Of a stretch of 64,000 nucleotides of DNA, positions 17,197-25,969 are shown piece by piece (position 1 is the stretch's first letter; the number at the start of each line of letters is the position of its first letter). This DNA is from Pseudonocardia nematodicida. GTDB lineage: Bacteria > Actinomycetota > Actinomycetes > Mycobacteriales > Pseudonocardiaceae. The translations under genes were made by a program, and so were the position numbers. The DNA is taken from the NCBI RefSeq assembly GCF_040105385.1, contig NZ_JBEDNQ010000001.1, positions 434,001 through 498,000 of the forward strand. Reading direction: 5' to 3'. A model generated the notes under the pieces. That model made no database searches. It saw nothing but the letters and a program-made list of their open reading frames with translations, and was not told the origin of the DNA.

Positions 17197-19041
17197 TCAC
17201 ACGTTGCCGGCGGCCGGACCGGAGTTCCCGGCGTCCGTGCCCGGCGTCGCCTGCGGGGCGCGGTGCCCCGTCACCCGGGCGGCGCGCAACCGGTTCAGCG
17301 CCGCCGCGACCTCGTGCCGGCGCGGGACGGCGAAGTCGGACAGCGACCCGTGCGCGATCGCCGCCGCTCCCCCGCGCTCCAGCTCGGCGTCGAGCCGGTC
17401 GAGGGCTTCGGCGAGCGTCAGGCCCTCCAGCGCGCCGGTCCGGGCCAGGTGCGCCAGCGCGAGGCCGACGCCGGTGGTCTGTGCGGGGTCCGCCAGCTGG
17501 GCGACGGCGGAGAGGTCGATGTCGTCGCCGCCGAAGGTGAGCCGCGACCGGCCGCGGGCGGTGACCTTCCGGCGTCCGCGCACCTCCGGGTCGACGCTGC
17601 GCGGGTCGAACACCCGGTGCCCGAACTCCGGGAACCCGGAGTCCGCCGGGCCTGCCTGATCCGGTGTGCGCGAGGCGATCTCGTGCGCCCGCGCGGTGAT
17701 CTCGGAGACCCGGTAGTCCTGCAGCAGGATCACCGTGTCCGCACGGCCCAGGTAGTCCCCCGACCCGCCCATCACCAGCACCGTCGACACCCCGCGCTGC
17801 GCGTGCAGCGGCCGGACCCGGTCGACGAAGGGCACCAGCGGCTCGGCCTCGATCAGCTCCCGCATCCGCGCGTCGCGGATCATCACGTTCGTCGCCGAGG
17901 TGTCCTCGTCGATGAGCAGCACGTCCGCACCGGACTCGAGCGCCTCCACGGTGGACGCGGCCTGCGAGGTCGAGCCGGACGCCGACTCGGTCGAGAAGTC
18001 GCCGGTCGGCCTGCCCGAGGGCAGGTCCGAGACGAAGGCGCGCACGTCCACCCGCTGCACCCCGCGCTCGTCCTCGGCCCGGATCGACACCGCGTCCCGC
18101 CGGGCCACGACGAGCTCGCGGCCATCGCCGGGCACGTGGTCGTGCACGCCGGTCTCCAGCGCGCGGAGCAGGGTGGACTTGCCGTGGTAACCACCACCGA
18201 CGATCAGCGTGACACCCTCCGGGACGCCCATCCCCGTCACCTCGCCCCGGTTCGGCACCGGCAGCGTGACCCGCAGCGACTCCGGTGCCGCGAAGGGGAC
18301 GGCGTCGCGCAGCGGCCTGTCGTCCACTCCGGACGCGCGGGGCAGCACGGCGCCGTCCGGGACGAACGCGACCAGGCCGCGGTCACGCAGGCCGTCGCGC
18401 AGTGCGCCGGCGTCCTCGACGGTCCGGACGAACTCGTCCGCGGCCACGACGTCGGCGACCGCCCAGCGCAACGACTCGCGGACCGCGGCCGGGAGCGCCT
18501 CGGTCAGGGTGTGCGCGGCCGCCGCGCCGGCGATCCGGCGGCCGTGCCCGGGAAAGGGCGCGGCCAGCTCCACGACGACCGCCCCGGCGTCGTCACCCTC
18601 CCGCACGATCCGGATCGCGCTGCGCTCCAGCACCTCCTGGCCGCCGGCGTCCACCTGCACGGGGGTGTCGCGCAACGCCCGGCGCAGCGCGCGCAGCAGG
18701 AACCCGCCGAGCGCCCGGGCCCGGACCGGGGTGCGGTACAGCTCGGCCGGCAGACCGGCCGTGCCGTCGGGAACGGTCACCCGCACCCGCGACGGCGGCG
18801 CGAACGGGTCCGACTGCACCTTCCGGATCTCGAGCTCGAACCCCTCCATCGCCCAGCGCCCGGCGAGGCTCTTGTAGCGGCCGTAGCTCGCGCCGTCCAT
18901 CCCGCGCAGGCGGGACTCCAGCTCGCGGGCGTCGCCCTGGATCCCGGACGGCGGCGGCCCCTCGTCGCGGCGCGGTCCCGTACCGCGACGGGGCGGACCG
19001 CCGGAGCGGCTGCCGGGGCGGGAACGGTGCGGGCGGGTCAT
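17197..19041 (-). CDS. ABC-class predicted ATPase (COG3044-type)
   Basis: This 614-residue cytoplasmic protein matches the family described as predicted ATPase of the ABC class. An N-terminal alpha/beta region (about residues 35-250, GMDGASYGRYKSLAGRW) precedes the nucleotide-binding part with the P-loop IVGGGYHGKSTLLRALE near 280, a Ser/Thr-rich ABC-signature-like segment, and Walker B VLLIDEDTSATNVMIRD near 385, followed by LVMGGSGDYL. The start at 19041 is chosen because GGAAGG lies upstream and residues before it are low-complexity. The first 30 residues are Arg/Gly-rich and may bind nucleic acid. The cellular role is unknown; there are no transporter partners nearby. Confidence 0.85.
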   Translation of the reverse strand: MTRPHRSRPGSRSGGPPRRGTGPRRDEGPPPSGIQGDARELESRLRGMDGASYGRYKSLAGRWAMEGFELEIRKVQSDPFAPPSRVRVTVPDGTAGLPAELYRTPVRARALGGFLLRALRRALRDTPVQVDAGGQEVLERSAIRIVREGDDAGAVVVELAAPFPGHGRRIAGAAAAHTLTEALPAAVRESLRWAVADVVAADEFVRTVEDAGALRDGLRDRGLVAFVPDGAVLPRASGVDDRPLRDAVPFAAPESLRVTLPVPNRGEVTGMGVPEGVTLIVGGGYHGKSTLLRALETGVHDHVPGDGRELVVARRDAVSIRAEDERGVQRVDVRAFVSDLPSGRPTGDFSTESASGSTSQAASTVEALESGADVLLIDEDTSATNVMIRDARMRELIEAEPLVPFVDRVRPLHAQRGVSTVLVMGGSGDYLGRADTVILLQDYRVSEITARAHEIASRTPDQAGPADSGFPEFGHRVFDPRSVDPEVRGRRKVTARGRSRLTFGGDDIDLSAVAQLADPAQTTGVGLALAHLARTGALEGLTLAEALDRLDAELERGGAAAIAHGSLSDFAVPRRHEVAAALNRLRAARVTGHRAPQATPGTDAGNSGPAAGNV

Positions 19042-19196
19042 GCAGGAACCTTCCGGTGGGGAGTCGTCCACCGTAGGTACCCGCGCCGGCGCCACCGACG
19101 CATCCTCGGGCCCGGCGTCGCGTTCTCCGGCCGGCATCGGCGCCGGGATCACCCGAGCGGTGGGTTCCCCGACGTCGCTCGGTAGGCTCCCGGGTC

Positions 19197-20300
19197 GTGT
19201 TGTCGCGAATGTCGGGAGTGAACGTCGCGCGCGGCGCGGCCATCGGCGTCGTCGAGACCATCCCCGGTGTCAGCGGCGGGACGATGGCGCTCGTCGTCGG
19301 GATCTACGAGCGGCTGATCGCCCAGGGCGGTCACCTGGTCGGGGCGGTCCGCGCGCTGCTGCCCGGCAAGGGCGACGCCCGCCCGCGCGAGGAGCTCCGG
19401 CGCCTGGACTGGGGGCTGCTGGCGCCGGTGGCCATCGGCATGGTGCTCGCGGTCGGCCTGGCCTCCCGCGTCCTGCCGGACCTCATCGAGAACCACCCGG
19501 TCGGCTCGCGCGCGGTGTTCTTCGGGATGGTGGCGGCCTCGGTCATCGTCCCGCTGCGGGTGACCGGGATGCTGCGCGGTGTCCGTGAGTGGGCGCTCGT
19601 GGTGGGCGGCTTCGCCCTGACCTACTTCGTCTCGAGCCTCCCGCCGGCCGCCGGCGACGGTCGCCCGCCGCTCTGGCTGGTCGGCATCGCGGCCGCGATC
19701 GCGATCTGCGCCCTGGTGCTGCCCGGCTTCTCCGGCTCGTTCCTGCTGCTGGTGTTCGGGCTCTACGAGCCGACCCTGCGCGCGGTCGCCGAGTTCGACC
19801 TCGCCTACATCGCGGTGTTCGGGCTCGGAGCGGTGATCGGCCTCGGCTCGTTCGTCTCGCTGCTGCAGTGGCTGCTCGAGCACCACCGCCGCACCCTCAT
19901 GGTGCTCATGGCCGGGGTGCTGCTCGGTGCGCTGCGCGCGCTCTGGCCCTGGCAGGACGACGCCCGCGGTGTCCTCGCACCCGACCCCGGCTGGGCGATG
20001 ATGCTGATCCCCGCACTGCTGGGTGCCGGCCTGGTGATCGGGATCGCGCTGCTGGAGCGCCGGCTGGTGGCCGACGGAGGCAATGACAGCGGCAACGGCG
20101 GTGACGACGACCGGGGGGCTCCCGCGGCTCCCGGCGCCGCGGACGTCGAGATGACCCGTCCGTTCACCGGCCCGGCCCCCTCGGCCGCTCCGATGCTGAG
20201 CGCCGACAACGACATGACCCGCCCCCTGCCGCGGGTACAGCCCGGCCCGCCCCCGGCCCACGGGCACCAGCCGCCGCCGCGCCGTCCGGACGGCCGCTGA
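19197..20300 (+). CDS. DUF368 family membrane protein (PopT-type polyprenyl-phosphate transporter)
   Basis: This 367-residue polytopic membrane protein has the two DUF368 signature loops in its halves: IPGVSGGTMALVVGIYERL near residue 22 and LPGFSGSFLLLVFGLYEPTL near 180. DUF368 proteins (PopT) have been reported to return undecaprenyl phosphate across the membrane for reuse in envelope synthesis, so a role in lipid-carrier recycling is inferred. The last ~70 residues form an unusual Pro/Ala-rich hydrophilic tail that contains two MTRP repeats (MTRPFTGP, MTRPLPRV), probably cytoplasmic. GTG at 19197 is used; ATG at 19209 is an alternative. Terminated by a strong hairpin. Confidence 0.85.
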   Translation: MLSRMSGVNVARGAAIGVVETIPGVSGGTMALVVGIYERLIAQGGHLVGAVRALLPGKGDARPREELRRLDWGLLAPVAIGMVLAVGLASRVLPDLIENHPVGSRAVFFGMVAASVIVPLRVTGMLRGVREWALVVGGFALTYFVSSLPPAAGDGRPPLWLVGIAAAIAICALVLPGFSGSFLLLVFGLYEPTLRAVAEFDLAYIAVFGLGAVIGLGSFVSLLQWLLEHHRRTLMVLMAGVLLGALRALWPWQDDARGVLAPDPGWAMMLIPALLGAGLVIGIALLERRLVADGGNDSGNGGDDDRGAPAAPGAADVEMTRPFTGPAPSAAPMLSADNDMTRPLPRVQPGPPPAHGHQPPPRRPDGR

Positions 20301-20323
20301 TCCGGGAACGACCCCTGCGACGA

Positions 20324-20355
20324 CGGGGCCGGTGCGCGATCGCGCACCGGCCCCG
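20324..20355. terminator. Bidirectional hairpin between convergent genes
   Basis: A perfect 16+16-base palindrome (left arm CGGGGCCGGTGCGCGA) lies between the stop codons of the DUF368 gene and the XRE gene. There is no U-tract, as is usual for actinobacterial terminators. Confidence 0.75.
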
Positions 20356-20378
20356 TTCGCGTCTGCGGGTACGTCCGG

Positions 20379-21281
20379 TCAGAGTGGCGGGATCGCGTGG
20401 CTCGGTTCCGCCGACCCGCCGGACGTGGTCGCCACCCAGTTCGCGAGCAGGGCGATCGCGTCGTGCGACGGGGTGCCCGGCGCGGGGCTGTAGGCGGTGA
20501 GCACCAGGCCGTCGTCGGCCGCGAGCTCCATCGTCTCGAACTCGAGTTCGAGGTCACCGACCACGGGGTGGTGGAAGGTCTTGATCCCGGTCCGGTGCAG
20601 GCGGACGTCGTGGCGTGCCCAGCGGGTGCGGAACGCCTCGCTGCGGGTGGACAGCTCGCCGACGAGATCGGACAGGTCCCGGTCGAACGGGTCGCGACCG
20701 GCCTCGGTACGCAGGAGCGCGACCGAGGTGTCCGCGGCCGCCTCCCACGCCGGGTAGAGATCGACGGCCCGGGGATCGAGGAAGCAGAACCGGGCGAGGT
20801 TCGCGGGCTTCGACAGATCGGGGTGCAGCGGATCGGGGAAGAGCGGGGCGTACAGGGCGTAGCCGAGGGGGTTGGCGACGAGGACGTCGAGCCGGCGGTT
20901 GCGCACCAGCGCGGGGACGTCGGTGATCGCCTCGACGATCCGCCTGGTCACCGGCCGGACGGCACGGACGGCGCGGCGCCGGGGCCGGGCCGGGGTGTTC
21001 GCGGCGCGGCAGAGGTCGAACAGGTGTGCCCGCTCGGCGTCGTCGAGCTGCAGCGCACGCGCGATCGCGTCGAGAACGCCCTCGGAGACGCCGCTGAGCC
21101 GGCCCCGTTCGAGCTGCGTGTAGTAGTCGATGCTCACCCCGGCCAGGGTGGCGACCTCCTGGCGGCGCAGGCCCGGAACCCGCCGCCGGCCGGGGTCGTG
21201 AACCGGCAGGCCGGCCCGCTCCGGGCTGATCTTGGCGCGGCGCGAGGTCAGGAACCGGCTGACGTCGTCGCGGTTGTCCAT
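20379..21281 (-). CDS. XRE family regulator with MmyB-like C-terminal domain
   Basis: This 300-residue regulator has an N-terminal helix-turn-helix (about residues 10-80: RRRVPGLRRQEVATLAGVSIDYYTQLERGR) and a C-terminal PAS-like MmyB ligand domain (VLVANPLGYALYAPLFP, FLDPRAVDLYPAWE, FHHPVVGDLELEFETM). This architecture is abundant in actinobacteria and usually controls an adjacent divergent oxidoreductase. Here the aldo/keto reductase starts 127 bases away on the other strand, so it is the likely target. The start is ATG at 21281 (MDNRDDVS). The ligand is unknown; fatty-acid-like ligands are known for the fold. Confidence 0.9.
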   Translation of the reverse strand: MDNRDDVSRFLTSRRAKISPERAGLPVHDPGRRRVPGLRRQEVATLAGVSIDYYTQLERGRLSGVSEGVLDAIARALQLDDAERAHLFDLCRAANTPARPRRRAVRAVRPVTRRIVEAITDVPALVRNRRLDVLVANPLGYALYAPLFPDPLHPDLSKPANLARFCFLDPRAVDLYPAWEAAADTSVALLRTEAGRDPFDRDLSDLVGELSTRSEAFRTRWARHDVRLHRTGIKTFHHPVVGDLELEFETMELAADDGLVLTAYSPAPGTPSHDAIALLANWVATTSGGSAEPSHAIPPL

Positions 21282-21408
21282 GCCCGGCGACGCTACGCGA
21301 CCGGGGCAGGCCGAGGGGGGTGCCGACAGCCCCTGGGTCAGCGGCCACTGCCGGCGGACCGCGTGCCGATGTTGCATGGGGCGCAGATCGACGAGGAAGG
21401 GAGTCTGC

Positions 21409-22395
21409 GTGCACACCAGAACGCTCGGTCAGGGGTTGGACGTCTCGGCGGTCGGCCTGGGCGCCATGGGCATGTCCCAGAGCTACGGCCCCAACCCCGG
21501 CAGCCGCACCGACATGATCGGGGTCCTGCGGGCCGCGGTCGAACGCGGAGTCACGTTCGTCGACACGGCCGAGGTGTACGGCCCCTACGTCAACGAGGAA
21601 CTGGTCGGTGAGGCGCTGCGCCCGGTCCGCGAGCAGGTCGTGATCGCGACCAAGTTCGGCTGGGACATCCGCGACGGGGCCATGGCCGGCCTCGACAGCA
21701 GCCCCGAACAGATCCGCCGGGTCGCCGACGGCTCGCTGCAACGCCTCGGGATCGAGACGATCGATCTGTTCTACCAGCACCGCGTCGACCCCGACGTGCC
21801 GATCGAGGAGGTCGCGGGCGCCGTCGGCGAGCTGGTCGCGGCGGGGAAGGTCCGTCATTTGGGCCTCTCCGAAGCCGGCGCGGCGACCATCCGGCGCGCC
21901 CACGCCGCCTTCCCCGTCACCGCGGTGCAGAGCGAGTACTCGATCTGGACGCGCGATCCGGAACCCGAGGTCCTCCCCACCTGCGCCGAGCTCGGCATCG
22001 GATTCGTGCCGTTCAGCCCGCTCGGCAAGGGGTTCCTCACCGGCACGGTCGGATCGGACACGACCTTCTCGGAGGGCGACATCCGCACGAGGATCCCGCG
22101 GTTCAGCGAGGACAACCGCACGGCCAACCAGGTGCTGGTCGACCACGTCCGCGCGCTCGCCGACGAGCGCGGAGCGACCCCGGGCCAGATCGCACTGGCC
22201 TGGCTGCTCGGCCGCCACCCGTGGATCGTGCCCATCCCCGGAACGCGCCGGCTCGAGCGGGTCGAGGAGAACATCGGCGCCACCCGCGTCGCGCTCTCCG
22301 CCGACGACGTCGCCGGTCTCGACGCCGTCGTCGACCGGGCCGGCGTCGCCGGGAACCGGTACAACGACGCCGGGATGAGCATGGTCGGCCGCTAG
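21409..22395 (+). CDS. Aldo/keto reductase
   Basis: This 328-residue TIM-barrel NADPH oxidoreductase has the catalytic tetrad visible: Asp and Tyr in FVDTAEVYGPY near residue 49, Lys in VIATKFGW near 80, and His in FYQHRVDPDVP near 122. The C-terminal cofactor loop IPGTRRLERVEENIGA is also present. It most resembles the AKR13/IolS-like group. The GTG at 21409 has GGAAGGGA upstream. It is divergent from an MmyB-type XRE regulator, which probably controls it. Substrate unknown, presumably an aldehyde or ketone. The Lsr2 gene follows after 32 bases. Confidence 0.92.
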   Translation: MHTRTLGQGLDVSAVGLGAMGMSQSYGPNPGSRTDMIGVLRAAVERGVTFVDTAEVYGPYVNEELVGEALRPVREQVVIATKFGWDIRDGAMAGLDSSPEQIRRVADGSLQRLGIETIDLFYQHRVDPDVPIEEVAGAVGELVAAGKVRHLGLSEAGAATIRRAHAAFPVTAVQSEYSIWTRDPEPEVLPTCAELGIGFVPFSPLGKGFLTGTVGSDTTFSEGDIRTRIPRFSEDNRTANQVLVDHVRALADERGATPGQIALAWLLGRHPWIVPIPGTRRLERVEENIGATRVALSADDVAGLDAVVDRAGVAGNRYNDAGMSMVGR

Positions 22396-22427
22396 CCGTC
22401 GATCGTTCTTCGGAGAGTGACGCCCCC

Positions 22428-22751
22428 GTGGCCCTGCTCCACACCGTCCGCCTCGTCGACGACCTCACCGGGGAGGAGGCCGACGAGACCGTGTCCTTCG
22501 CCCTCGACGGCCGACACTTCGAGATCGACCTCAGTCGCAATCATGCTGCGCGACTGCGCGACTCACTCGCTCCGTTCGTCGGCTCGGCGCGACGCGGCGC
22601 GCCCCGCGGGACCGCCGCGCCGTCGTCGAGCCGCCGGCACGATCACGGTGTCCGGGCCTGGGCCCGCCGCAACGGCTTCGTCGTCTCGGACCGCGGACGC
22701 ATTCCCGCCGAGGTCGTCACCGCCTACCGGAACAGCCCTCGCGCACCGTGA
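22428..22751 (+). CDS. lsr2: Lsr2 family nucleoid-associated protein
   Basis: This 107-residue protein has an N-terminal dimerization part (DDLTGEEADETVSFALDG, residues about 9-26) and a C-terminal DNA-binding part with the AT-hook-like arginine pair SDRGRIPAEVV near 88-98. Lsr2 is the actinobacterial H-NS analogue that coats and silences AT-rich DNA. The GTG start has CGGAGAG upstream. The linker is Ser/Arg-rich. Actinobacteria often carry several Lsr2 paralogues; whether this is the main one or an accessory copy cannot be seen from the window. It may be co-transcribed with the aldo/keto reductase. Confidence 0.93.
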   Translation: MALLHTVRLVDDLTGEEADETVSFALDGRHFEIDLSRNHAARLRDSLAPFVGSARRGAPRGTAAPSSSRRHDHGVRAWARRNGFVVSDRGRIPAEVVTAYRNSPRAP

Positions 22752-22774
22752 TCCCGGACCGCGAGAGACACGTC

Positions 22775-24154
22775 CTAGGCCCCGGCCCGTACGGTCCTCG
22801 GCTCCCGGTCCTGCACGACCTCGATCTCCTCCAGGGTCAGGTGCGCGGTCTCCCGGGCGCTGTAGGCCGACGCCGCGGCGACCGCGCAGATCACCGCACC
22901 GAAGACCGCCACCGGCAGCCAGCCCGCGGCGGAGTCCCCGGCCAGCGCGGTGGCGATGGTGGGCGCGAAGCCGCCGAGCGCGAACCCGATCTGGGTCCCG
23001 ACGGCCATTCCGGTCAGCCGCACCTTCGCCGGGAACATCTCGCCGTAGAGGGACGGCCAGACACCGTTGGCGGCGCTGTAGACCACCCCGGAGAGCAGGA
23101 TGCCGGTGGCGAAGATCAGCACCAGGTCCCCGGTCGAGACCGCCCAGAGGTAGGCGGCCAGCGCGACCGCGCTGCCCAGCGCGCCGGAGATGAACACCGG
23201 GCGGCGGCCGATCCGGTCGGCCAGCGTCGCGAAGGCCGGGATCGCCGCGAGCGCGACGACGTTGGCGCAGACGACCACCCACAGCATCGTCGAGCGCTCC
23301 AGGCCGACGGTGTTCACCGCGAACGACAGCGCGAACACGGTCATCAGGGTGCTCACCGATGCGACCGTCGCGGCGAGGGTGACCCGCAGCAGGTTCGGCC
23401 AGTGCCCGCGCAGCAGTGCGGCGAGGGGCAGTTGGTCGCGCTTCGAGGGCGTGGGCCCGGCGGGCTCGGCGATCTCGGCCTCGAACACCGGGGTCTCGTG
23501 CAGCGTGCGGCGGATGACGACGCCTGCGATCAGCACGAGCACGCTGGCCCAGAACGGCACTCGCCAGCCCCAGCTCAGCAGCGCCTCCTCGGGCAGCAGC
23601 GCGACCGGCAGGAACACCGCGGTGGCCAGGATCTGACCGCCCTGGGTGCCGGACAGCGTGAAGCTGGTGAAGAACGCCCGCCGGTGCTGCGGCGAGTGCT
23701 CCAGCGTCATCGAGTTCGCCCCGGCCTGCTCACCGCCCGCGGACAGCCCCTGCAGAAGCCGGCACGTCACCAGCAGCGCCGGCGCCAGCGCCCCGACCTG
23801 GTCGTAGGTGGGGAGGAAGCCGATGGCCAGGGTGGCGAAGCCCATCAGCAGCAGGGTCGCGACCAGGACCTTCTTGCGGCCGAGGCGGTCCCCGATGTGC
23901 CCGAACAACACCGCGCCCAGCGGCCGGGCCACGTACCCGAAGCCGAACGTGGCCAGCGCGAGCAGGGTGCCGGCGACCGGGCTGGAGTCCGGGAAGAACA
24001 CCCGGTTGAACACCAGGGCCGCCGCCGTGCCGTAGATGAAGAAGTCGTAGTACTCCAGGGCGCTGCCGACCCAGGCGGCCGCGGCGGCCCGTGTCGGCTG
24101 GGCCGTCGGAGGGAGTTCGCCCGCCGCGGGGGCGGGTGACGGAGTGGGACTCAC
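22775..24154 (-). CDS. MFS transporter of the metabolite:H+ symporter (MHS) family, shikimate-permease-like
   Basis: This 459-residue, 12-helix permease has MHS hallmarks: WVGSALEYYDFFIYGTAAAL at the first helix, GHIGDRLGRKKVL between helices 2 and 3, GLSAGGEQAGA in helix 4 and a charged central loop. Family members include ShiA (shikimate) and citrate or dicarboxylate symporters. A shikimate/quinate-type substrate is suggested by the locus: a TetR regulator upstream on the same strand, then divergently a shikimate dehydrogenase and a 3-dehydroshikimate dehydratase. A sequence matching the candidate TetR operator lies about 54 bases before its GTG start, implying its own regulated promoter. 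Confidence 0.88.
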   Translation of the reverse strand: MSPTPSPAPAAGELPPTAQPTRAAAAAWVGSALEYYDFFIYGTAAALVFNRVFFPDSSPVAGTLLALATFGFGYVARPLGAVLFGHIGDRLGRKKVLVATLLLMGFATLAIGFLPTYDQVGALAPALLVTCRLLQGLSAGGEQAGANSMTLEHSPQHRRAFFTSFTLSGTQGGQILATAVFLPVALLPEEALLSWGWRVPFWASVLVLIAGVVIRRTLHETPVFEAEIAEPAGPTPSKRDQLPLAALLRGHWPNLLRVTLAATVASVSTLMTVFALSFAVNTVGLERSTMLWVVVCANVVALAAIPAFATLADRIGRRPVFISGALGSAVALAAYLWAVSTGDLVLIFATGILLSGVVYSAANGVWPSLYGEMFPAKVRLTGMAVGTQIGFALGGFAPTIATALAGDSAAGWLPVAVFGAVICAVAAASAYSARETAHLTLEEIEVVQDREPRTVRAGA

Positions 24155-24207
24155 CGGGTCCTCCAGGCGTGTGCGTCGTTGCAGGCACGGCGCGCAGGCC
24201 TACGCGC

Positions 24208-24232
24208 TTTGTACCGTCTGGTTACGTACCGG
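24208..24232. promoter_or_regulatory. Candidate TetR operator upstream of the MHS permease
   Basis: TTTGTACCGT, then GGTTA, then GTACCGG on the + strand closely match the reverse complement of the sequence at 25025-25051, in front of the shikimate dehydrogenase. The site lies between the TetR stop and the permease start. The shared sequence is the main evidence. Confidence 0.55.
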
Positions 24233-24271
24233 ATGGTGAGTTGTTGCGCGCAGCGTTGTCAAGAGGAGGGG

Positions 24272-24943
24272 TCAGACCCGGCCCACGTGCGCGGTGAGGT
24301 ACTCGACGACCAGGTCGCCGACCATCCGCCGGTAGTGCGCGCGGCGCCCGGGGTCGAGCAGGTCGCGGCCGAAGATCGCCGAGAAGGTGTGCCGGTTGGA
24401 CAGCCGGAACACACAGAACGAACTGATCAGCATGTGCACGTCGAGGGCGTCGACGTCGTCGCGGAACAGTCCGCAGCGCCGGCCGCGGTCGAGGATCCCC
24501 CCGAGCACGTCGACCGCGGGGCCGGCCAGCCCGGGCAGCACCGGCGAGGTCCGCAGGTGCTCGGCCTCGTGGATGTTCTCGATCGCGACCAGCCGCAGGA
24601 ACTCCGGGTGCGCCTCGTGATGGTCGAAGGTCAGCTCCGCGAGGGCACGCACGGCGCGCGCGGGGTCGAGGTGGGACACCTCGAGGTCCCGCTCCAGGGC
24701 CCGGATCCCGACGTAGGCACGTTCCAGCACGGCCAGGTACAGACCCTGCTTGGAGCCGAAGTAGTAGTAGAGCATCCGCTTGGTGGTGCGGGTCCGCGCG
24801 GCGATCTCGTCGACCCGGGCCCCGGCCAGCCCGCGGGCGGCGAACTCCGCGGTCGCGGTGTCGAGGATCTCCGCCTTCGTCCGCTCCGGGTCGCGCTGCC
24901 GCTCCGGGTCGCGCTGGCCCGTCTCCTCCGGAACCGCCGTCAC
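24272..24943 (-). CDS. TetR family transcriptional regulator
   Basis: This 223-residue repressor has an N-terminal helix-turn-helix (about residues 22-65: ILDTATAEFAARGLAGARVDEIA with TTKRMLYYYFGSKQGLYLAV) and an all-helical C-terminal ligand domain with the TetR_C_17-like FDHHEAHPEFLRLVAIEN segment. It lies between the MHS permease (same strand) and the shikimate dehydrogenase (divergent). Two matching palindromic sequences at 24208 and 25025 are its probable operators. The inducer is most likely quinate, shikimate or a downstream intermediate, by inference from context. The N-terminal residues carry a small repeat, RDPERQRDPERT. Confidence 0.9.
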   Translation of the reverse strand: MTAVPEETGQRDPERQRDPERTKAEILDTATAEFAARGLAGARVDEIAARTRTTKRMLYYYFGSKQGLYLAVLERAYVGIRALERDLEVSHLDPARAVRALAELTFDHHEAHPEFLRLVAIENIHEAEHLRTSPVLPGLAGPAVDVLGGILDRGRRCGLFRDDVDALDVHMLISSFCVFRLSNRHTFSAIFGRDLLDPGRRAHYRRMVGDLVVEYLTAHVGRV

Positions 24944-25024
24944 TCCGCCGACCTCCTCGTACCCGGGTACCTCCCGAACCTACTGCCGCGGGTGACCCGA
25001 CCCCTGGTGCCGCGCCCGAACTGT

Positions 25025-25051
25025 CCGGTACAACTAACCGTACGGTACAAA
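25025..25051. promoter_or_regulatory. Candidate TetR operator in front of the dehydrogenase/dehydratase operon
   Basis: CCGGTACAACTAACCGTACG followed by GTACAAA contains the perfect palindrome ACCGTACGGT (25037-25046) and flanking GGTAC half-sites. It ends 12 bases before the dehydrogenase ATG and overlaps the likely promoter. Its reverse complement resembles the site at 24208. Confidence 0.6.
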
Positions 25052-25063
25052 CACTGAGGAGGA

Positions 25064-25969
25064 ATGGTGCAGAGCAGCATCGAGACCGCCGTCCTGCGGA
25101 CGGGGTTGATCGGGGCCGGGATCGGTCCGTCCCTGTCCCCCGCCCTGCACGAGCGGGAGGCCGTCGCGCTCGGGATGGCGCTGCGCTACCTGCGCTGGGA
25201 CCTCGCCGAGCTCGGCGCCGGGCCCGCCGACGTCGGCGACCTGCTCGCCCGCGCCCGCGTCGAGGGCTACCTCGGCCTCAACGTCACCCATCCCTGCAAA
25301 CAGCTGGTCCTCGGCCACCTCGACACGCTCGCGCCCGACGCCGCGGCGATCGGCGCCGTCAACACCGTCGTGATCGGACCGGACGGCACGCTGACCGGCC
25401 ACAACACCGACTGGACCGGGTTCGGCGACGGCCTGCGCGAGGGCCTCCCGGGCGCGTCACTGGAGAACGTCGTGCTGCTCGGCGCGGGCGGGGCGGGGGC
25501 GGCCGCCGGGTACGCGCTGGCCCGGAGGGGCGTGCGGGAGCTGCACGTGGTCGACGTCGACGCCGCCCGTGCCACCGCGCTGGCGACGACCCTGACCCCG
25601 CACCTGGCCCCCGGCGCGACTGCCACCGGGCATCCCCGCCCGGCGCTCGACGGGCTGGTCACGCGCGCCGGCGGGCTGGTCCACGCCACCCCGGTCGGCA
25701 TGGCCGAGCACCCCGGCATGCCGTTCGACGCCGGCCTGCTGGCGGGCCGGCCCTGGGTCGCCGAGATCGTCTACCGGCCGCTGGACACCGCGTTGCTGCA
25801 GGCCGCCCGCGCGGCGGGGTGCCGGACCGTCGACGGCGGCCGGATGGCCGTGCACCAGGCCGCCGAGGCGTTCCGGCTGTTCACCGGCCGCGTCCCGGAC
25901 ACCGCACGTATGCTCGCGCACCTGGCGGAGATGATCACCGCCGAGGAGGGAACCGGTCGTGTCGCCTGA
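25064..25969 (+). CDS. Shikimate/quinate dehydrogenase, probably catabolic and NAD-dependent
   Basis: This 301-residue AroE-family enzyme has the substrate motif SLSPALH near residue 23, NVTHPCKQ with the catalytic Lys near 73, and NTDWTGF with the catalytic Asp near 108. The nucleotide-binding loop GAGGAGAAAGYAL is followed by VVDVDAARA; the Asp after the second strand favours NAD, whereas biosynthetic AroE usually has an NRT-type NADP motif. This, and coupling to a dehydroshikimate dehydratase, supports oxidation of quinate/shikimate rather than chorismate synthesis. The ATG has a strong GAGGAGGA site. It overlaps the next gene by 11 bases. Confidence 0.9.
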   Translation: MVQSSIETAVLRTGLIGAGIGPSLSPALHEREAVALGMALRYLRWDLAELGAGPADVGDLLARARVEGYLGLNVTHPCKQLVLGHLDTLAPDAAAIGAVNTVVIGPDGTLTGHNTDWTGFGDGLREGLPGASLENVVLLGAGGAGAAAGYALARRGVRELHVVDVDAARATALATTLTPHLAPGATATGHPRPALDGLVTRAGGLVHATPVGMAEHPGMPFDAGLLAGRPWVAEIVYRPLDTALLQAARAAGCRTVDGGRMAVHQAAEAFRLFTGRVPDTARMLAHLAEMITAEEGTGRVA

